Assembly: GCF_004005815.1 (NCBI RefSeq)
Contig: NZ_SACK01000004.1
Location: 186,001-250,000 of the forward strand
Direction of reading: 5' to 3'
Source: Mucilaginibacter limnophilus
GTDB lineage: Bacteria; Bacteroidota; Bacteroidia; Sphingobacteriales; Sphingobacteriaceae
Length of the DNA stretch: 64,000 nucleotides
Part shown: positions 55,064 to 64,000 of the stretch, piece by piece
Numbering within the stretch: position 1 is the stretch's first letter
Layout: each line of letters opens with the position of its first letter
Program-made: the position numbers and the translations under genes
Notes under the pieces: model-generated
What the model was told of the DNA's origin: nothing
The model's database searches: none
What the model saw: only the letters and a program-made list of their open reading frames with translations

Positions 55064-57490
55064 TTATTTCCGTTTACGGCGAATTAAAAAGATAACGGCG
55101 AAAATCAGGATGCATCCCGGTACAACGTATATGTACAGTATCTTTAAAAAGGCAACATGGTCTGTACTTACCGTAACACGGTTGTCTTTGGCATCCGGTC
55201 GTGAGGCATCTACAGGATATTGACCATAATTCAACCAGCTAAATAAGGCAGTGCTAAAATTAAAATTGGATGTTCGTGGTTCATACCTTCCTAATTCTGA
55301 ATTGCTTAAAAAGTCGGCATCACCACTAATAAGAATGCGTTGCTCTTTACCGTTAATTTGGCGTGTTAGCGCTAAAGCGATGGTAAATTTTTCTTTTGAA
55401 GTATTCTTTTTAGTCGAAACTGGTTTTGGCTTTTTCGCGCCACCAGTAGCCGTTGGTGCAGCTGTAACAAAACCACCACCACCAGCAGCCATTATTTGTA
55501 CTCCGCCGGTTGATGTTGACTTCTCCTCGTCTTTGGTGTTAACAATATCCAAATCAGGGTTTCGCCGCATGGTATTGCTAACAAGCCCGGCTTTGGTAAT
55601 CAGCAATTGCTTTGCAGTAAAGCCGCTGGTATCACGATAGGTTAATGCAGCTGAGCCGTTCATAGAAATTGGCAACGTATCTATCGAAGGTTTGTCCAAC
55701 AGTTTGGCGAAACCTATGGCAGCCTTTGTCATATATGGCAACACCAATGTTGGCGCGTAGTCTTCGCTTTGCTGCACCAGCATACCATTTGTTAATTGCA
55801 CGCCCAATGTTTTCAGTAATGGGTTAAGCAAGTGCTGCCTGCCCGGTTCACCAGCTATTAACAGGTTGCCGCCTTTTGCTATATAGGCGTGTATTTTTTG
55901 AGTGGCTTCCGCGCTTAATTCGGTTTGCGGGTCGGCAATTACCAATGCCTTTATATCATCCGGAATGTTTTGAGTATTCAACGCAAGTGTATCTACATCA
56001 AATCCCTGGTTAATAAGGGCGTAGCGAAATGTTTTGTCGCTGGTTACCAGCTTGTACTCCCTGTCGCCTTTTTTGCCAATTCTACGTTCGCCGTTGCCGA
56101 TTACAAAGGCAATCTTAGGCATCTTTGCTTCCAGCAATCTTTTAAAAGCAGCCGAAACTTCGGCTTCCATCGGCCAAACAACCTGGTCGTTAAACACACG
56201 CAGAAACGTTGACTTACCCTTGTAGGTCAATTTCATTACAAAACGGTTCAGCTCGGGCTTTAAATCAATTTCCTTCTGAATTTGCTCAGGTGTTTTAAAC
56301 ATATCCATGCTCAAATCAGATCCCTTGGCCCTTTGCTCTGCAATTTGTTTAATGGTTTTGCCTTTGTACGATTCAAACAGGTTGTAGCCGAGGGCTAAAG
56401 GCATGTCATAGTAGTTTACATAATGAAACTCTATATCCGGCTTAAAACGTAAATACGACTCCCATCTCCCTAAATAATCGTTGCGTTGCTCAGGCAGGCC
56501 AAACCACGAATAGTTATCCAGAAAGTTGTTGTATGAGGTAACCTCAAGCTTACCATCGCCCAATTCCTTAATAATCTGCTGCACCTTAGGCGTAAGCGTA
56601 TTGTCTTTATTAGCGGTAGTATCCAGATAACCAATAAGGCTTGGAAGCGAGGTAACATAACCGATGACCAAGGCCGAAACAACAATCGCAACATAACGGC
56701 TTGCCAGGACATACCAAGGTTTTGTTTCACGTCCCGATTGCAGCTTATAAATCGTGAGCCCCAAAAAGATGTACACGATAATAATAAAATAAATCACATC
56801 TTTTGTGGTGATAAGCCCGCCAAGCATGTGGCTGGTACGCCCAGAAAGAGAAAGAAAATAGGTGAGGTCGCGTACAAAATCTATGCTCTGCCACAGGGTG
56901 CCGATATACGTAAGCACACCAATCATTACAAACGTACTTACCGCCGCTACGATCTGGTAGCTGGTTAAACTCGACATAAATAGTCCGATGGCAGAATAAG
57001 CGCACAGCAACAGGTAAAAGCCAAGGGCTGCTGCCAGAAGCATCCCGTAATCTGCAGACTTGATATCCAATACACCGGCTACCATAAAAATGCTTATCAC
57101 CAGCAGCAAAATCACGCTGTAAGCCATCATCGCGATGTATTTGCCGAAAACGATTTCTTTTATTTTTACCGGTGACGAATACAGCAGGCTGATGGTACCG
57201 CCATTAATCTCGCGGCTGATAAGCCCCATGGTTAACAGTGGAATATATAAATACAGGTTTTGCATGATGCCGTTAAACAATCCGTATGGACTGGTAAATA
57301 CATTATAGGTTAACTGGTTCATGTAGTTCAACCCCATACCGCCCATTTCCTGCTGACTGGCATAGTTGTTTATCAATTTGGTATAGGAAAAGGCGCATTG
57401 CACCATAAAAGCGATGGTTAAGAACCACGCTATAGGCGAGTAAAACAGGTTGCGTAGCTCGGCCTTCGCTATTTTGAACGTTAGTTTCAT
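55064..57490 (-). CDS. GldF-GldG-like fusion: ABC-2 permease plus periplasmic GldG domain
   Basis: 808 residues. Residues 1-~250 are an ABC-2 type permease with about six helices (FYSPIAWFLTIAFMVQ, LYIPLLTMGLISREINGG, SSPVKIKEIVFGKYIAMMAYSVILLLVISIFMV). Another helix at ~270-290 leads into a large extracytoplasmic GldG/ABC_transp_aux domain (~300-760), with a low-complexity Gly/Ala/Lys insert near 680-725. A last helix (YIYVVPGCILIFAVIFLI) and a basic tail end the protein. It corresponds to GldF and GldG of the gliding ABC complex joined in one chain. Such fusions are widespread in Bacteroidota and not proof of gliding. The ATPase partner is 11 bases upstream. Confidence 0.9.
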   Translation of the reverse strand: MKLTFKIAKAELRNLFYSPIAWFLTIAFMVQCAFSYTKLINNYASQQEMGGMGLNYMNQLTYNVFTSPYGLFNGIMQNLYLYIPLLTMGLISREINGGTISLLYSSPVKIKEIVFGKYIAMMAYSVILLLVISIFMVAGVLDIKSADYGMLLAAALGFYLLLCAYSAIGLFMSSLTSYQIVAAVSTFVMIGVLTYIGTLWQSIDFVRDLTYFLSLSGRTSHMLGGLITTKDVIYFIIIVYIFLGLTIYKLQSGRETKPWYVLASRYVAIVVSALVIGYVTSLPSLIGYLDTTANKDNTLTPKVQQIIKELGDGKLEVTSYNNFLDNYSWFGLPEQRNDYLGRWESYLRFKPDIEFHYVNYYDMPLALGYNLFESYKGKTIKQIAEQRAKGSDLSMDMFKTPEQIQKEIDLKPELNRFVMKLTYKGKSTFLRVFNDQVVWPMEAEVSAAFKRLLEAKMPKIAFVIGNGERRIGKKGDREYKLVTSDKTFRYALINQGFDVDTLALNTQNIPDDIKALVIADPQTELSAEATQKIHAYIAKGGNLLIAGEPGRQHLLNPLLKTLGVQLTNGMLVQQSEDYAPTLVLPYMTKAAIGFAKLLDKPSIDTLPISMNGSAALTYRDTSGFTAKQLLITKAGLVSNTMRRNPDLDIVNTKDEEKSTSTGGVQIMAAGGGGFVTAAPTATGGAKKPKPVSTKKNTSKEKFTIALALTRQINGKEQRILISGDADFLSNSELGRYEPRTSNFNFSTALFSWLNYGQYPVDASRPDAKDNRVTVSTDHVAFLKILYIYVVPGCILIFAVIFLIRRKRK

Positions 57491-57501
57491 TTCAGGATAA
57501 A

Positions 57502-58434
57502 TTAAGATTGCGTTGTTTTGGTAGATAATTGTTTAAAAATCTCATCGAGCGCTGTTTTGTCAAGATTGATTTCTCTTAAACGCCAGCCGTTATGCACACT
57601 TGCCGCTATCAGCCTTTCGGTAATCTCACGGTCGCCGGTAAAATAAACACGGGCTTGGCGCTCTGTCACAAAGTCCACTTTGTTTACACCGGCTATTTTC
57701 AACAGCTCGGCCGCTGTTGGCGGGTTTTCCATATTCATCAGCACACTATGCGGCTCAACATAGTTGTTAAAAGCATCCATGGTATCCGAAAAGACGATTT
57801 TCCCGTCGGCTATCATCTTTATCTCTTTGCACAGCATCTGCACTTCTGATAAAACATGCGACGAAAAAATCACGGCGTGTTCCACAGCAATTTCCTTTAT
57901 GAGTGAACGCACCTCGGTAATCTGGTTAGGGTCCAGGCCGTTTGTGGGCTCATCCATGACCACCAGCTTAGGTTTATGGATAATAGACTGCGCTATACCT
58001 ACCCGCTGGCGGTAACCGCCCGACAGGTTTTTGATTAACCGGTTACTGAAATGCGCTATACCACAACGGTCTTTCGCCTCTTCCAGCGCGGGCTTAATAT
58101 CCATGGGGGCCATTTTCCGCAGCTCGGCTGTGTAAGTCAGGTATTCATCTACTGTGAAGTCAAGGTACAATGGCGGATTTTGCGGAAGAAAGCCTATCTG
58201 GCGCTTGGCCAATTCAGGCTGTTCACGTATATCAACACCATTAACCAGCACCGTACCTTCCGTTTGGTTTAAAACGCCGCACATAATGTTCATGGTGGTG
58301 GATTTACCGGCGCCATTTGAGCCGAGTAGGCCTAAAATCCCGGTACGGTTTATATCCAGGTTGATGTCGCGGATAGCCCAGCTGGTACTGTAGCGGTGCG
58401 ATAAGTTTTTAATACTCAAAATTGAATTTTCCAT
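57502..58434 (-). CDS. ABC transporter ATP-binding protein, GldA-like
   Basis: 310 residues. All ABC ATPase motifs are present: Walker A GSNGAGKST (~38-46), Q-loop FLPQNPP, signature LSGGYRQRVGIAQS, Walker B LVVMDEPTNGLDP and H-loop IFSSHVLSEV. The ~80-residue C-terminal extension (NPPTAAELLKIAGV ... LDKTALDEIFKQLST) is typical of ABC-2 exporters of the GldA/NatA type. It energises the GldFG-like fusion encoded 11 bases downstream. It is preceded by SusD of locus 4 after 86 bases, so it may start its own transcript or continue the SusCD one. A frameshifted relative lies at 47888. Confidence 0.93.
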   Translation of the reverse strand: MENSILSIKNLSHRYSTSWAIRDINLDINRTGILGLLGSNGAGKSTTMNIMCGVLNQTEGTVLVNGVDIREQPELAKRQIGFLPQNPPLYLDFTVDEYLTYTAELRKMAPMDIKPALEEAKDRCGIAHFSNRLIKNLSGGYRQRVGIAQSIIHKPKLVVMDEPTNGLDPNQITEVRSLIKEIAVEHAVIFSSHVLSEVQMLCKEIKMIADGKIVFSDTMDAFNNYVEPHSVLMNMENPPTAAELLKIAGVNKVDFVTERQARVYFTGDREITERLIAASVHNGWRLREINLDKTALDEIFKQLSTKTTQS

Positions 58435-58520
58435 ATTTATTTTTGAAATGAGATGCCCTGTCCGGGGGCATAACCATGCCCCGGATATGATTCAAGATGC
58501 TTTCTATTAAAATTTACTAC

Positions 58521-59939
58521 TTAATTGTAACCCGGATTTTGTGACAAATGGGTGTTCAACTGCAGTTGTGATTGAGGCAACGGATATAAGCCAAAATCAG
58601 GTTTCCAGTTTGCAAGCACGACAGCTGCCTGCCCGTTTAACGGGTATTTATTATCGGTACTTGTTCTGTTTACATCAAACCACCTGTTGCCAAATTCAAA
58701 ACACAACTCCGTTCGCCTTTCCTTTCTAACAGCAGCTAATACAGCGGTTTGTGATGCCAGGTTAGCTGTACTGTTGCCCAAGCCCGCCCTGTTGCGTAAG
58801 ATGTTAACATCAGCTAAAGCCTGTTCGAGGTGACCAAGTTGTGCGGCAGCTTCGGCGCGGATAAGGTACATTTCGCCAAGCCTCAACAGCATAAAATAAG
58901 TAGCAGGGCTGGTTGGCTGCAGGTCTTTATACTTGGCTGGGAAATATACATTATCACCATTTACCACGTTAACACCCACCCAGTTGCTAAAGCGCTGATC
59001 TCCGGCCTCAAATTGAGTTAACAATGAATCTGTCACTATGTAATTGGGTGTAGCGTCAGAGGAGTAAGGGTAAAACTGGTTAGCATCTCCCGATCCAGCG
59101 TATTGATTTTGAATAGGCACCTGCCATATCCCTTCGGCACTTCCCTCTAAGAACACATCACTTAAGGGTGTTGTTGTAATATCATACAAACCTGATTTAA
59201 TAACCGAATCTGCTTCGTTATAAGCGGCCTGCCATCTTTCCTGATACAGATTGACCTTTGCCTGTAATGCTATAGCCGTGTAAAGGTTTGGCCTCACATG
59301 GCCCGACGACGGATAAGCTTCGGGTAATTTTTTAACAGCATCGTCAAGGTCCGTTAATATCTGTTGATATATTGCGTCAACCGAAGCCCTGGGCATCTGC
59401 GCGTTGACCGAGTAATCGGTTGTAGTAATTAACGGCACCCCGCCAAATAAATTAACCATATTAAAATAACAGAAAGCTCTTACTACCTTCATTTCACCAG
59501 TTATTTGCTTGACAAACGACGCTGATAAGTTGCTGTTATCGGTTATTCCGGCTAGCACATCATTAACATGATAAATCTCTGCGTAAGGCATTGCCCATAA
59601 TTGTTCTAATTCTTCATTTATCGGTGTGATGCGATAATTATAAAATTGACCATTGTCGCCATTACTGTTGGTGTAAAACACTTCATGACCCGAAAGCGAG
59701 GTTGCAGCCGTGAAAAGTCCATCGCTGTAAGGTATGCCATGCCCACCGGGGGTATAAGAGAAAACCCCTGCTACGGCCGAAATCGTTGTAGCGCTATCGG
59801 CAAACACCTGCTCTCGGGTGATTTGCGTTGGTGGATTAGCAGGAATTTCAATTAATTTTTTGCAGGAAACAAGGGTACTGAGAGCAACTAACAAACCACT
59901 CGCCAGTATTTTATTTTTATCAGATAATATTTTCTTCAT
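58521..59939 (-). CDS. SusD/RagB-family outer-membrane lipoprotein (locus 4)
   Basis: 472 residues. Lipobox TLVSC (~22-26). SusD features: GEMKVVRAFCYFNMVNLFGGVPLITTTDY (~147-175), PNLYTAIALQAKVNLYQERWQAAY, LLRLGEMYLIRAEAAAQLG and VRKERRTELCFEFGNRWFDVNRTS; it ends in the common NPGYN. It is shorter than the other SusD proteins here and starts 12 bases after SusC. No glycosidase follows. The next genes are the ABC/MutS/M16 cluster, so the ligand is less likely to be a plain glycan; peptides or a cofactor are possible. Confidence 0.94.
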   Translation of the reverse strand: MKKILSDKNKILASGLLVALSTLVSCKKLIEIPANPPTQITREQVFADSATTISAVAGVFSYTPGGHGIPYSDGLFTAATSLSGHEVFYTNSNGDNGQFYNYRITPINEELEQLWAMPYAEIYHVNDVLAGITDNSNLSASFVKQITGEMKVVRAFCYFNMVNLFGGVPLITTTDYSVNAQMPRASVDAIYQQILTDLDDAVKKLPEAYPSSGHVRPNLYTAIALQAKVNLYQERWQAAYNEADSVIKSGLYDITTTPLSDVFLEGSAEGIWQVPIQNQYAGSGDANQFYPYSSDATPNYIVTDSLLTQFEAGDQRFSNWVGVNVVNGDNVYFPAKYKDLQPTSPATYFMLLRLGEMYLIRAEAAAQLGHLEQALADVNILRNRAGLGNSTANLASQTAVLAAVRKERRTELCFEFGNRWFDVNRTSTDNKYPLNGQAAVVLANWKPDFGLYPLPQSQLQLNTHLSQNPGYN

Positions 59940-59951
59940 GATGCTGATCGT

Positions 59952-62900
59952 CTAAAATTTGAGGTTTAAACCAAATGCTATAATGCGCTGCAGGGGAAAA
60001 ATGTTAAAATTGCCGGGCTGTTCCGGGTCGCCAAACTTGTAGTTGGTGATGGTAAACAGGTTTTGGGCGTTCACAAAAACTCCGGCACCTTTAATATTTA
60101 CCCTTTCAATCAAGGCTTGCGGCAATTGATACGATAAAGCCGCGGTTTTTACGCGCAGGTAAGTATCATTGCTATAGCCCCCGGTTGACGGAATAAACCT
60201 GTACGCTGCATTTACGTATGGCGAATTATAACTGCTCGCTAATCGTTGCAGTATGGCATCGGTATCTCCGGGCCCGGTCCAGTATTTACCAAGCACATAA
60301 GCAGGTATGTTACTTGCAAAACCCGGCGGGTTGTTATAAAGTGCCGAAATGGCATTGGGTTGAGTACTGCTTGAAAACTGGCAGAAAACATAGAGACTGA
60401 ATTGTTTATAGGTAAAATTGTTACCAAATCCGCCCATGAATTTTGTTTCCCTGTTGGCAATTATTACCTGGTCGCCACCTTTCCATACCGGCCTGTAATC
60501 GGGCGTGGTAGTGACTGTCCCATCGGCCTTGTAAAATTCGAAAAGGCCGCTTTCAGGGTTCACGCCTTTATACCTGTAGCCGAATATAACACTGGTAGGC
60601 TGACCAATAACGTACTGATTGGTATAGGAGGACGATTCCAGGTTTGGAAACGCCAGCAGTTTATTGCGGTTAAATGATATGTTGAAATTACTTGACCATG
60701 TGAAATCAGTAGTTTTCACGTTTATGGATGTCAGCGTAAATTCCCAGCCTTTGTTTTGAACAGTAGCGGGCTGATTTTCATATACGGTAGCAAAACCTGC
60801 CTGCGAAGCCAATGGGTATTCAACCAGTTGGTCGCCTTCACGATCGCGGTAATAGGTAGCATTTACCGATAAGCGGCTATTCAGGAACCCAAGGTCTAAC
60901 GCGATATTAATTGATCTTTTTGTAGCCCACTTAAAATCAGGATTGTAGAGGTTAATCGGAATGTTCTGTTTTATACCCTGAAAAGGTGTGGTATTACCAT
61001 AAGGGAAAGCACTGTACAAGGCTTGGAATTTGTATCCTGACGAAGCATCGCTGCCGGTTGTACCGTAACTTCCCGATAGTTTACCAAAGCTGATAAAAGG
61101 CAGTGCTTTTTTGAACAGGGCCGCCTCAGAAAATATCCAGCCCGCCCCTATTGAACCGAAGCTACCGAATTGGTTGCCCGGCCCAAAATTACTCGATCCA
61201 TCCCGCCTGCCGCTGAACTCAATGATATATTTCTGATCATAGACATATTTCAAACGGCCAAACAAGGCCACGTACTTAATAAGTCCCGCCTGGTCAAATG
61301 GTGTTAGTGAACTGGCTCCGTTAATCGAATTCAGGAAGGCATCGTTTGAATAACCATAAGCCTGCGTTTGAAAAGAATATGTAGTAGTTTTTTGATAAGT
61401 ACCGCCTACTAATGCGGTGAATTCGCCTTTGCCGATCGACTTGTTAAAATTTATCTGCGGTTCGATGTTGATGTTTTGCGCGGAAGTATTGGCAAAGGCC
61501 GCACTTATATTGATATAGGTAGGATTTTGAGCAGTAGACGGATTTATGGAATGCTCGTTACCGGTATTACGGTTATAACCAACATTGGCACCAATCTTCA
61601 GCCCTTCAATTATTTCATAACTAACATTTAATGAGCTATTAAAATTGAAGCTCTGAAGGTCCGACAACTGCTTTAAACCCGCGTAAAAATTCGTGTAAAA
61701 GGGGACACCTTTATAGTCCCATACCAATTTGCCGTTTCCATCAATCAAATCGGGTGTGTTTGGTGGTAACAACACGCCATTTCCATATCCGCTGGCTGAG
61801 TTATTTTGCTCGTAAGTATAATCAGCAATAAGGGTAAGGTTTAATTTTTTATTTGCAGATGCAGTGGTTAATGCACTGTGCAGGGTATACCTCTTATCAC
61901 CAAAATCACCAGGGTAATTATAATCAGATTGTGTGTAACCACCGGAAACAATAAAAGTACTGCCACCACTTCCGCCCGATACGCTGGCATGTATATCGGT
62001 ATTATGTGTGCTGTTTCCCTGAATAATTTTCTGCCAGTTTGTATATTTATTCTGATCATAAATTGTCAAATCCGGTGCAAAACCGCCGGAGTAATCATTA
62101 GGATCATTGTTTGGCGTTATACCATCCTGTTTAAATGCCTCTTTTCTTAACTCTAAATATTGTTCTGTGTTTAACAGTTGTATTGGCCTGGCCACCGCGT
62201 TAACCTGCGAGTTTACGTTGATATCGACAACCGTTTTTCCGGCTTTTCCTTTTTTTGTGGTTATTAAGACAACTCCGTGAGCGCCTTTTGTACCATAAAT
62301 GGCTGTTGCGTCGGCATCCTTAAGTATGGTGATGCTTTGAATATCAGCAGGATTAATATTATTAAAGGCACCTATACCCATTGGCTGGTCGAGGCCACCG
62401 CTAAATGATTGTCCGTTGGCCAGATTGGATAACTGACTAATGTTTACATTTTGCGGTGAGAAAGGCACGCCGTCAACAATAAAATAAGGCTGATCGTAGG
62501 GCTTAAATGAAAGCCTGTCGGTAGCAAGTGAATTTTGCCCCCGTAGTTGCACCAGCGTAGTGGAACCTGGCACGCCATTAGTGGAAATAACAGAAAGCCC
62601 CGGCACCTGCCCTTGTAATGCCAGCAGGGGATTTGTGACCGGTTGTTTCCCTATCACGTCGGCGCCAACGGTATAAACCGAACCAACACTGAACCGTTTC
62701 GATTCGGTACCGTAAGCGATAACCTGTATCTGATCAAGCGCTGATGGTAACGTATGCATAATCAGATTTAACAATATCTCTCCGCCGGTAACATCCAGAG
62801 TTTCTTCAAGTTTACTGAAACCAACGTAGGTTATGGATAATGTGTAACGGTTTGCCGGCACACTGGCAAAATAGAATTCACCATTTTCGTTGGTTATGGC

Positions 62901-63404
62901 GCCGTAATTAAGCCCCTTTACAGTTAAGCTCACATTTGCCCCAATCAGCGGCTGACCCAGGCTATCGGTAACACTGCCGCGAATATCAGTGGGAAGTTTA
63001 AGTAATTTAGCGGTCCTTTCCTGAAGGGACTGCAGAAAAGATGGCTCTTTCCTTGTTACACTTACAGACTTATAATCTATTTTATAATCAAGCGGCTGGT
63101 TATTGAAAACCAATTTCAGCGCGTCATGCAGTTCCATATTTTTTACATTGATGGTTACCGGCTTGGCGGCTTCAATGGTTGCCGTAGTGTAAGCGAAGTC
63201 GTAGCCTGTTTGCTTACGTATCTGCTCAAATATGGTGGATAATGATGCGTTTCGTTCGGACAGGGTAACCTTTTGCGCAAGGGTGCTCGCGCTTACCTGC
63301 ATCAAGGCCAGGATCAGCATCAGGGAGGTCAGTTTCATGAACAAAACGATTTTTTTTGCAAAGCCAGGTGGCAGGACAAAGTGTTCTGAGTAAATTTTGT
63401 ACAT
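59952..63404 (-). CDS. SusC-family TonB-dependent transducer with STN domain (locus 4)
   Basis: 1150 residues. The leader MYKIYSEHFVLPPGF before the hydrophobic signal (LTSLMLILALMQVSAST) is the long form often seen for STN-SusC proteins. After cleavage comes the secretin/TonB short N-terminal (STN) domain (~45-115: LSTIFEQIRKQTGYDFAY, LHDALKLVFNNQPLDYKI), then a carboxypeptidase-regulatory-like domain (~140-225), plug (QIQVIAYGTESKRFSVGSV, ATAIYGTKGAHGVVLITTKKG) and a barrel ending LKF. The STN domain signals to a FecR anti-sigma factor, and a FecR gene lies 149 bases upstream. The locus should therefore be induced by its own substrate through an ECF sigma factor beyond the right edge. Confidence 0.95.
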   Translation of the reverse strand: MYKIYSEHFVLPPGFAKKIVLFMKLTSLMLILALMQVSASTLAQKVTLSERNASLSTIFEQIRKQTGYDFAYTTATIEAAKPVTINVKNMELHDALKLVFNNQPLDYKIDYKSVSVTRKEPSFLQSLQERTAKLLKLPTDIRGSVTDSLGQPLIGANVSLTVKGLNYGAITNENGEFYFASVPANRYTLSITYVGFSKLEETLDVTGGEILLNLIMHTLPSALDQIQVIAYGTESKRFSVGSVYTVGADVIGKQPVTNPLLALQGQVPGLSVISTNGVPGSTTLVQLRGQNSLATDRLSFKPYDQPYFIVDGVPFSPQNVNISQLSNLANGQSFSGGLDQPMGIGAFNNINPADIQSITILKDADATAIYGTKGAHGVVLITTKKGKAGKTVVDINVNSQVNAVARPIQLLNTEQYLELRKEAFKQDGITPNNDPNDYSGGFAPDLTIYDQNKYTNWQKIIQGNSTHNTDIHASVSGGSGGSTFIVSGGYTQSDYNYPGDFGDKRYTLHSALTTASANKKLNLTLIADYTYEQNNSASGYGNGVLLPPNTPDLIDGNGKLVWDYKGVPFYTNFYAGLKQLSDLQSFNFNSSLNVSYEIIEGLKIGANVGYNRNTGNEHSINPSTAQNPTYINISAAFANTSAQNINIEPQINFNKSIGKGEFTALVGGTYQKTTTYSFQTQAYGYSNDAFLNSINGASSLTPFDQAGLIKYVALFGRLKYVYDQKYIIEFSGRRDGSSNFGPGNQFGSFGSIGAGWIFSEAALFKKALPFISFGKLSGSYGTTGSDASSGYKFQALYSAFPYGNTTPFQGIKQNIPINLYNPDFKWATKRSINIALDLGFLNSRLSVNATYYRDREGDQLVEYPLASQAGFATVYENQPATVQNKGWEFTLTSINVKTTDFTWSSNFNISFNRNKLLAFPNLESSSYTNQYVIGQPTSVIFGYRYKGVNPESGLFEFYKADGTVTTTPDYRPVWKGGDQVIIANRETKFMGGFGNNFTYKQFSLYVFCQFSSSTQPNAISALYNNPPGFASNIPAYVLGKYWTGPGDTDAILQRLASSYNSPYVNAAYRFIPSTGGYSNDTYLRVKTAALSYQLPQALIERVNIKGAGVFVNAQNLFTITNYKFGDPEQPGNFNIFPLQRIIAFGLNLKF

Positions 63405-63502
63405 TTGCTAAGTTAGGGTTGTGCGTTCGCCTTGCAGTTTTCGAAGACACCAGGCTGGCGCAAGTCATAATAGTTTTATTAATTATTGGAGCAATCCTAT
63501 CC

Positions 63503-63532
63503 AAAGTCATCCGGTTACCGCCAGATGACTTT
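63503..63532. terminator. Hairpin between fecR-like and susC-like genes
   Basis: AAAGTCATC / GATGACTTT, a perfect 9-bp stem with a 12-base loop, followed on the plus strand by six Ts (63531-63536). On the minus strand, in the direction of the genes, it is followed only by TTTGG. It may partly stop FecR transcription before SusC. Confidence 0.5.
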
Positions 63533-63553
63533 TTTTGTGCTCTTTTTTAGGGA

Positions 63554-64000
63554 TTATTTTGTTACGGTTACCCTCCTTCCTTCAACTTTAAAGTGCACAC
63601 CTTTTGTATTCTCTAATATTTGCAGTATGGAACTGAGGTTTTTGTCACGGTTAATTTGCGCCGTGAACTTTTCCGTTGTGATATCGCCCTCATACTTAAC
63701 TTCAATGTTGTACCAACGCGCAAGCTCTTTCATGATGGATTCAATAGCGTCGTTCTCGAAATGAAAATCATTATTCTGCCACGCTGTGTATCTTTTAACA
63801 TTGACCTTTTTAAGGCTATGACCGTCGCTTTGCTGACCCGGGCTTAAAAGAATATTATTCACCTTAACCTTACCCTCCACCAGAGTGGTTCTGGTTGCTG
63901 TTTCATCTGCATAGGCATTCACATTAAATATAGTACCGATATCTTCAATAGTCTGCTCATCGGTTTGTACTATAAAAGGATGCTTTTCATCATGCACAAT
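63554..64000 (-). CDS. FecR-family anti-sigma factor, 3' part
   Basis: The last ~148 codons of a gene that continues past the right edge. The frame is open to base 64000, so the GTG at 63997 is internal and not the start. Residues visible first are the end of the FecR periplasmic domain (VQTDEQTIEDIGTIFNVNAY, TRTTLVEGKVKVN, LLSPGQQS). They are followed by a DUF4974 domain (YTAWQNNDFHFENDAIESIMKELARWYNIEVKYEGD ... SSILQILENTKGVHFKVEGRRVTVT). It would hold an ECF sigma factor inactive until the STN domain of the downstream SusC reports substrate. The membrane helix and sigma-binding N-terminus are outside the window. Confidence 0.92.
   Translation of the reverse strand: MVHDEKHPFIVQTDEQTIEDIGTIFNVNAYADETATRTTLVEGKVKVNNILLSPGQQSDGHSLKKVNVKRYTAWQNNDFHFENDAIESIMKELARWYNIEVKYEGDITTEKFTAQINRDKNLSSILQILENTKGVHFKVEGRRVTVTK

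Noticed and set aside
1..64000. tRNA, rRNA, insertion sequences, integrases, CRISPR arrays and phage genes.
   Set aside because: Looked for by eye on both strands; no cloverleaf with a recognisable T-loop, no transposase motif and no direct-repeat array was seen.

Overview
This window looks like chromosomal DNA from a Bacteroidota bacterium of the Sphingobacteriaceae (Mucilaginibacter/Pedobacter type). The evidence is four SusC/SusD pairs, a FecR/DUF4974 anti-sigma factor next to an STN-containing SusC, a Bacteroides-type ECF sigma factor, a protein with a type IX secretion (T9SS) C-terminal domain, GldFG-like ABC proteins and scarce Shine-Dalgarno sequences. Almost every gene is on the minus strand. 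Only a TetR regulator (13653) and an AsmA-like protein (42806) are on the plus strand. Assignments come from reading motifs; no database search was run.

Region by region, in the direction of minus-strand transcription. (1) 5473-1: SusC, SusD and the start of a GH71-like lipoprotein, a possible alpha-1,3-glucan locus cut by the window edge. (2) 13511-5995: SusC, SusD, an alkaline-phosphatase-superfamily phosphodiesterase, a tiny membrane protein and a Tat-exported metallophosphoesterase, with a divergent TetR gene. This is a SusCD locus built around phosphoesterases rather than glycosidases. (3) 15503-14289: a soluble GAF histidine kinase. (4) 22957-15692: glgE, a treS-maltokinase fusion and glgB, which form the trehalose-to-alpha-glucan (GlgE) pathway. 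(5) 25591-23297: a PVC-type cytochrome c protein. (6) 32831-25980: SusC, SusD, a LamG surface lipoprotein and a GH130 enzyme, a likely beta-mannoside locus. (7) 41343-33575: a 2361-residue T9SS-secreted protein with about 15 IPT/TIG repeats, translationally coupled to a two-domain FN3-like lipoprotein. (8) 42114-41735: a broken rpiA-like pseudogene.

(9) The most unusual part is 45.5-58.4 kb. An intact cluster (58434-49541) encodes an ABC ATPase, a GldF-GldG-like fusion, two tandem MutS-like ATPases and a periplasmic M16 metalloprotease, with tiny gaps or ATGA overlaps between most genes. Just downstream (47888-45630) lies a second, diverged and decayed version. It has an ATPase with a one-base frameshift, followed by an open reading frame that joins the first ~138 residues of the permease to the last ~300 residues of the M16 protease. 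An internal deletion, which also removed both MutS genes, would explain this. An ECF sigma factor with a TTG start sits between the two versions.

(10) 64000-58521: FecR (partial), STN-SusC and SusD lie immediately upstream of the ABC/MutS/M16 cluster in the same orientation. Receptor, ABC transporter and M16 protease together invite comparison with protein- or peptide-import systems, but this is only a hypothesis. I saw no tRNA, rRNA, CRISPR array, insertion sequence or phage genes.
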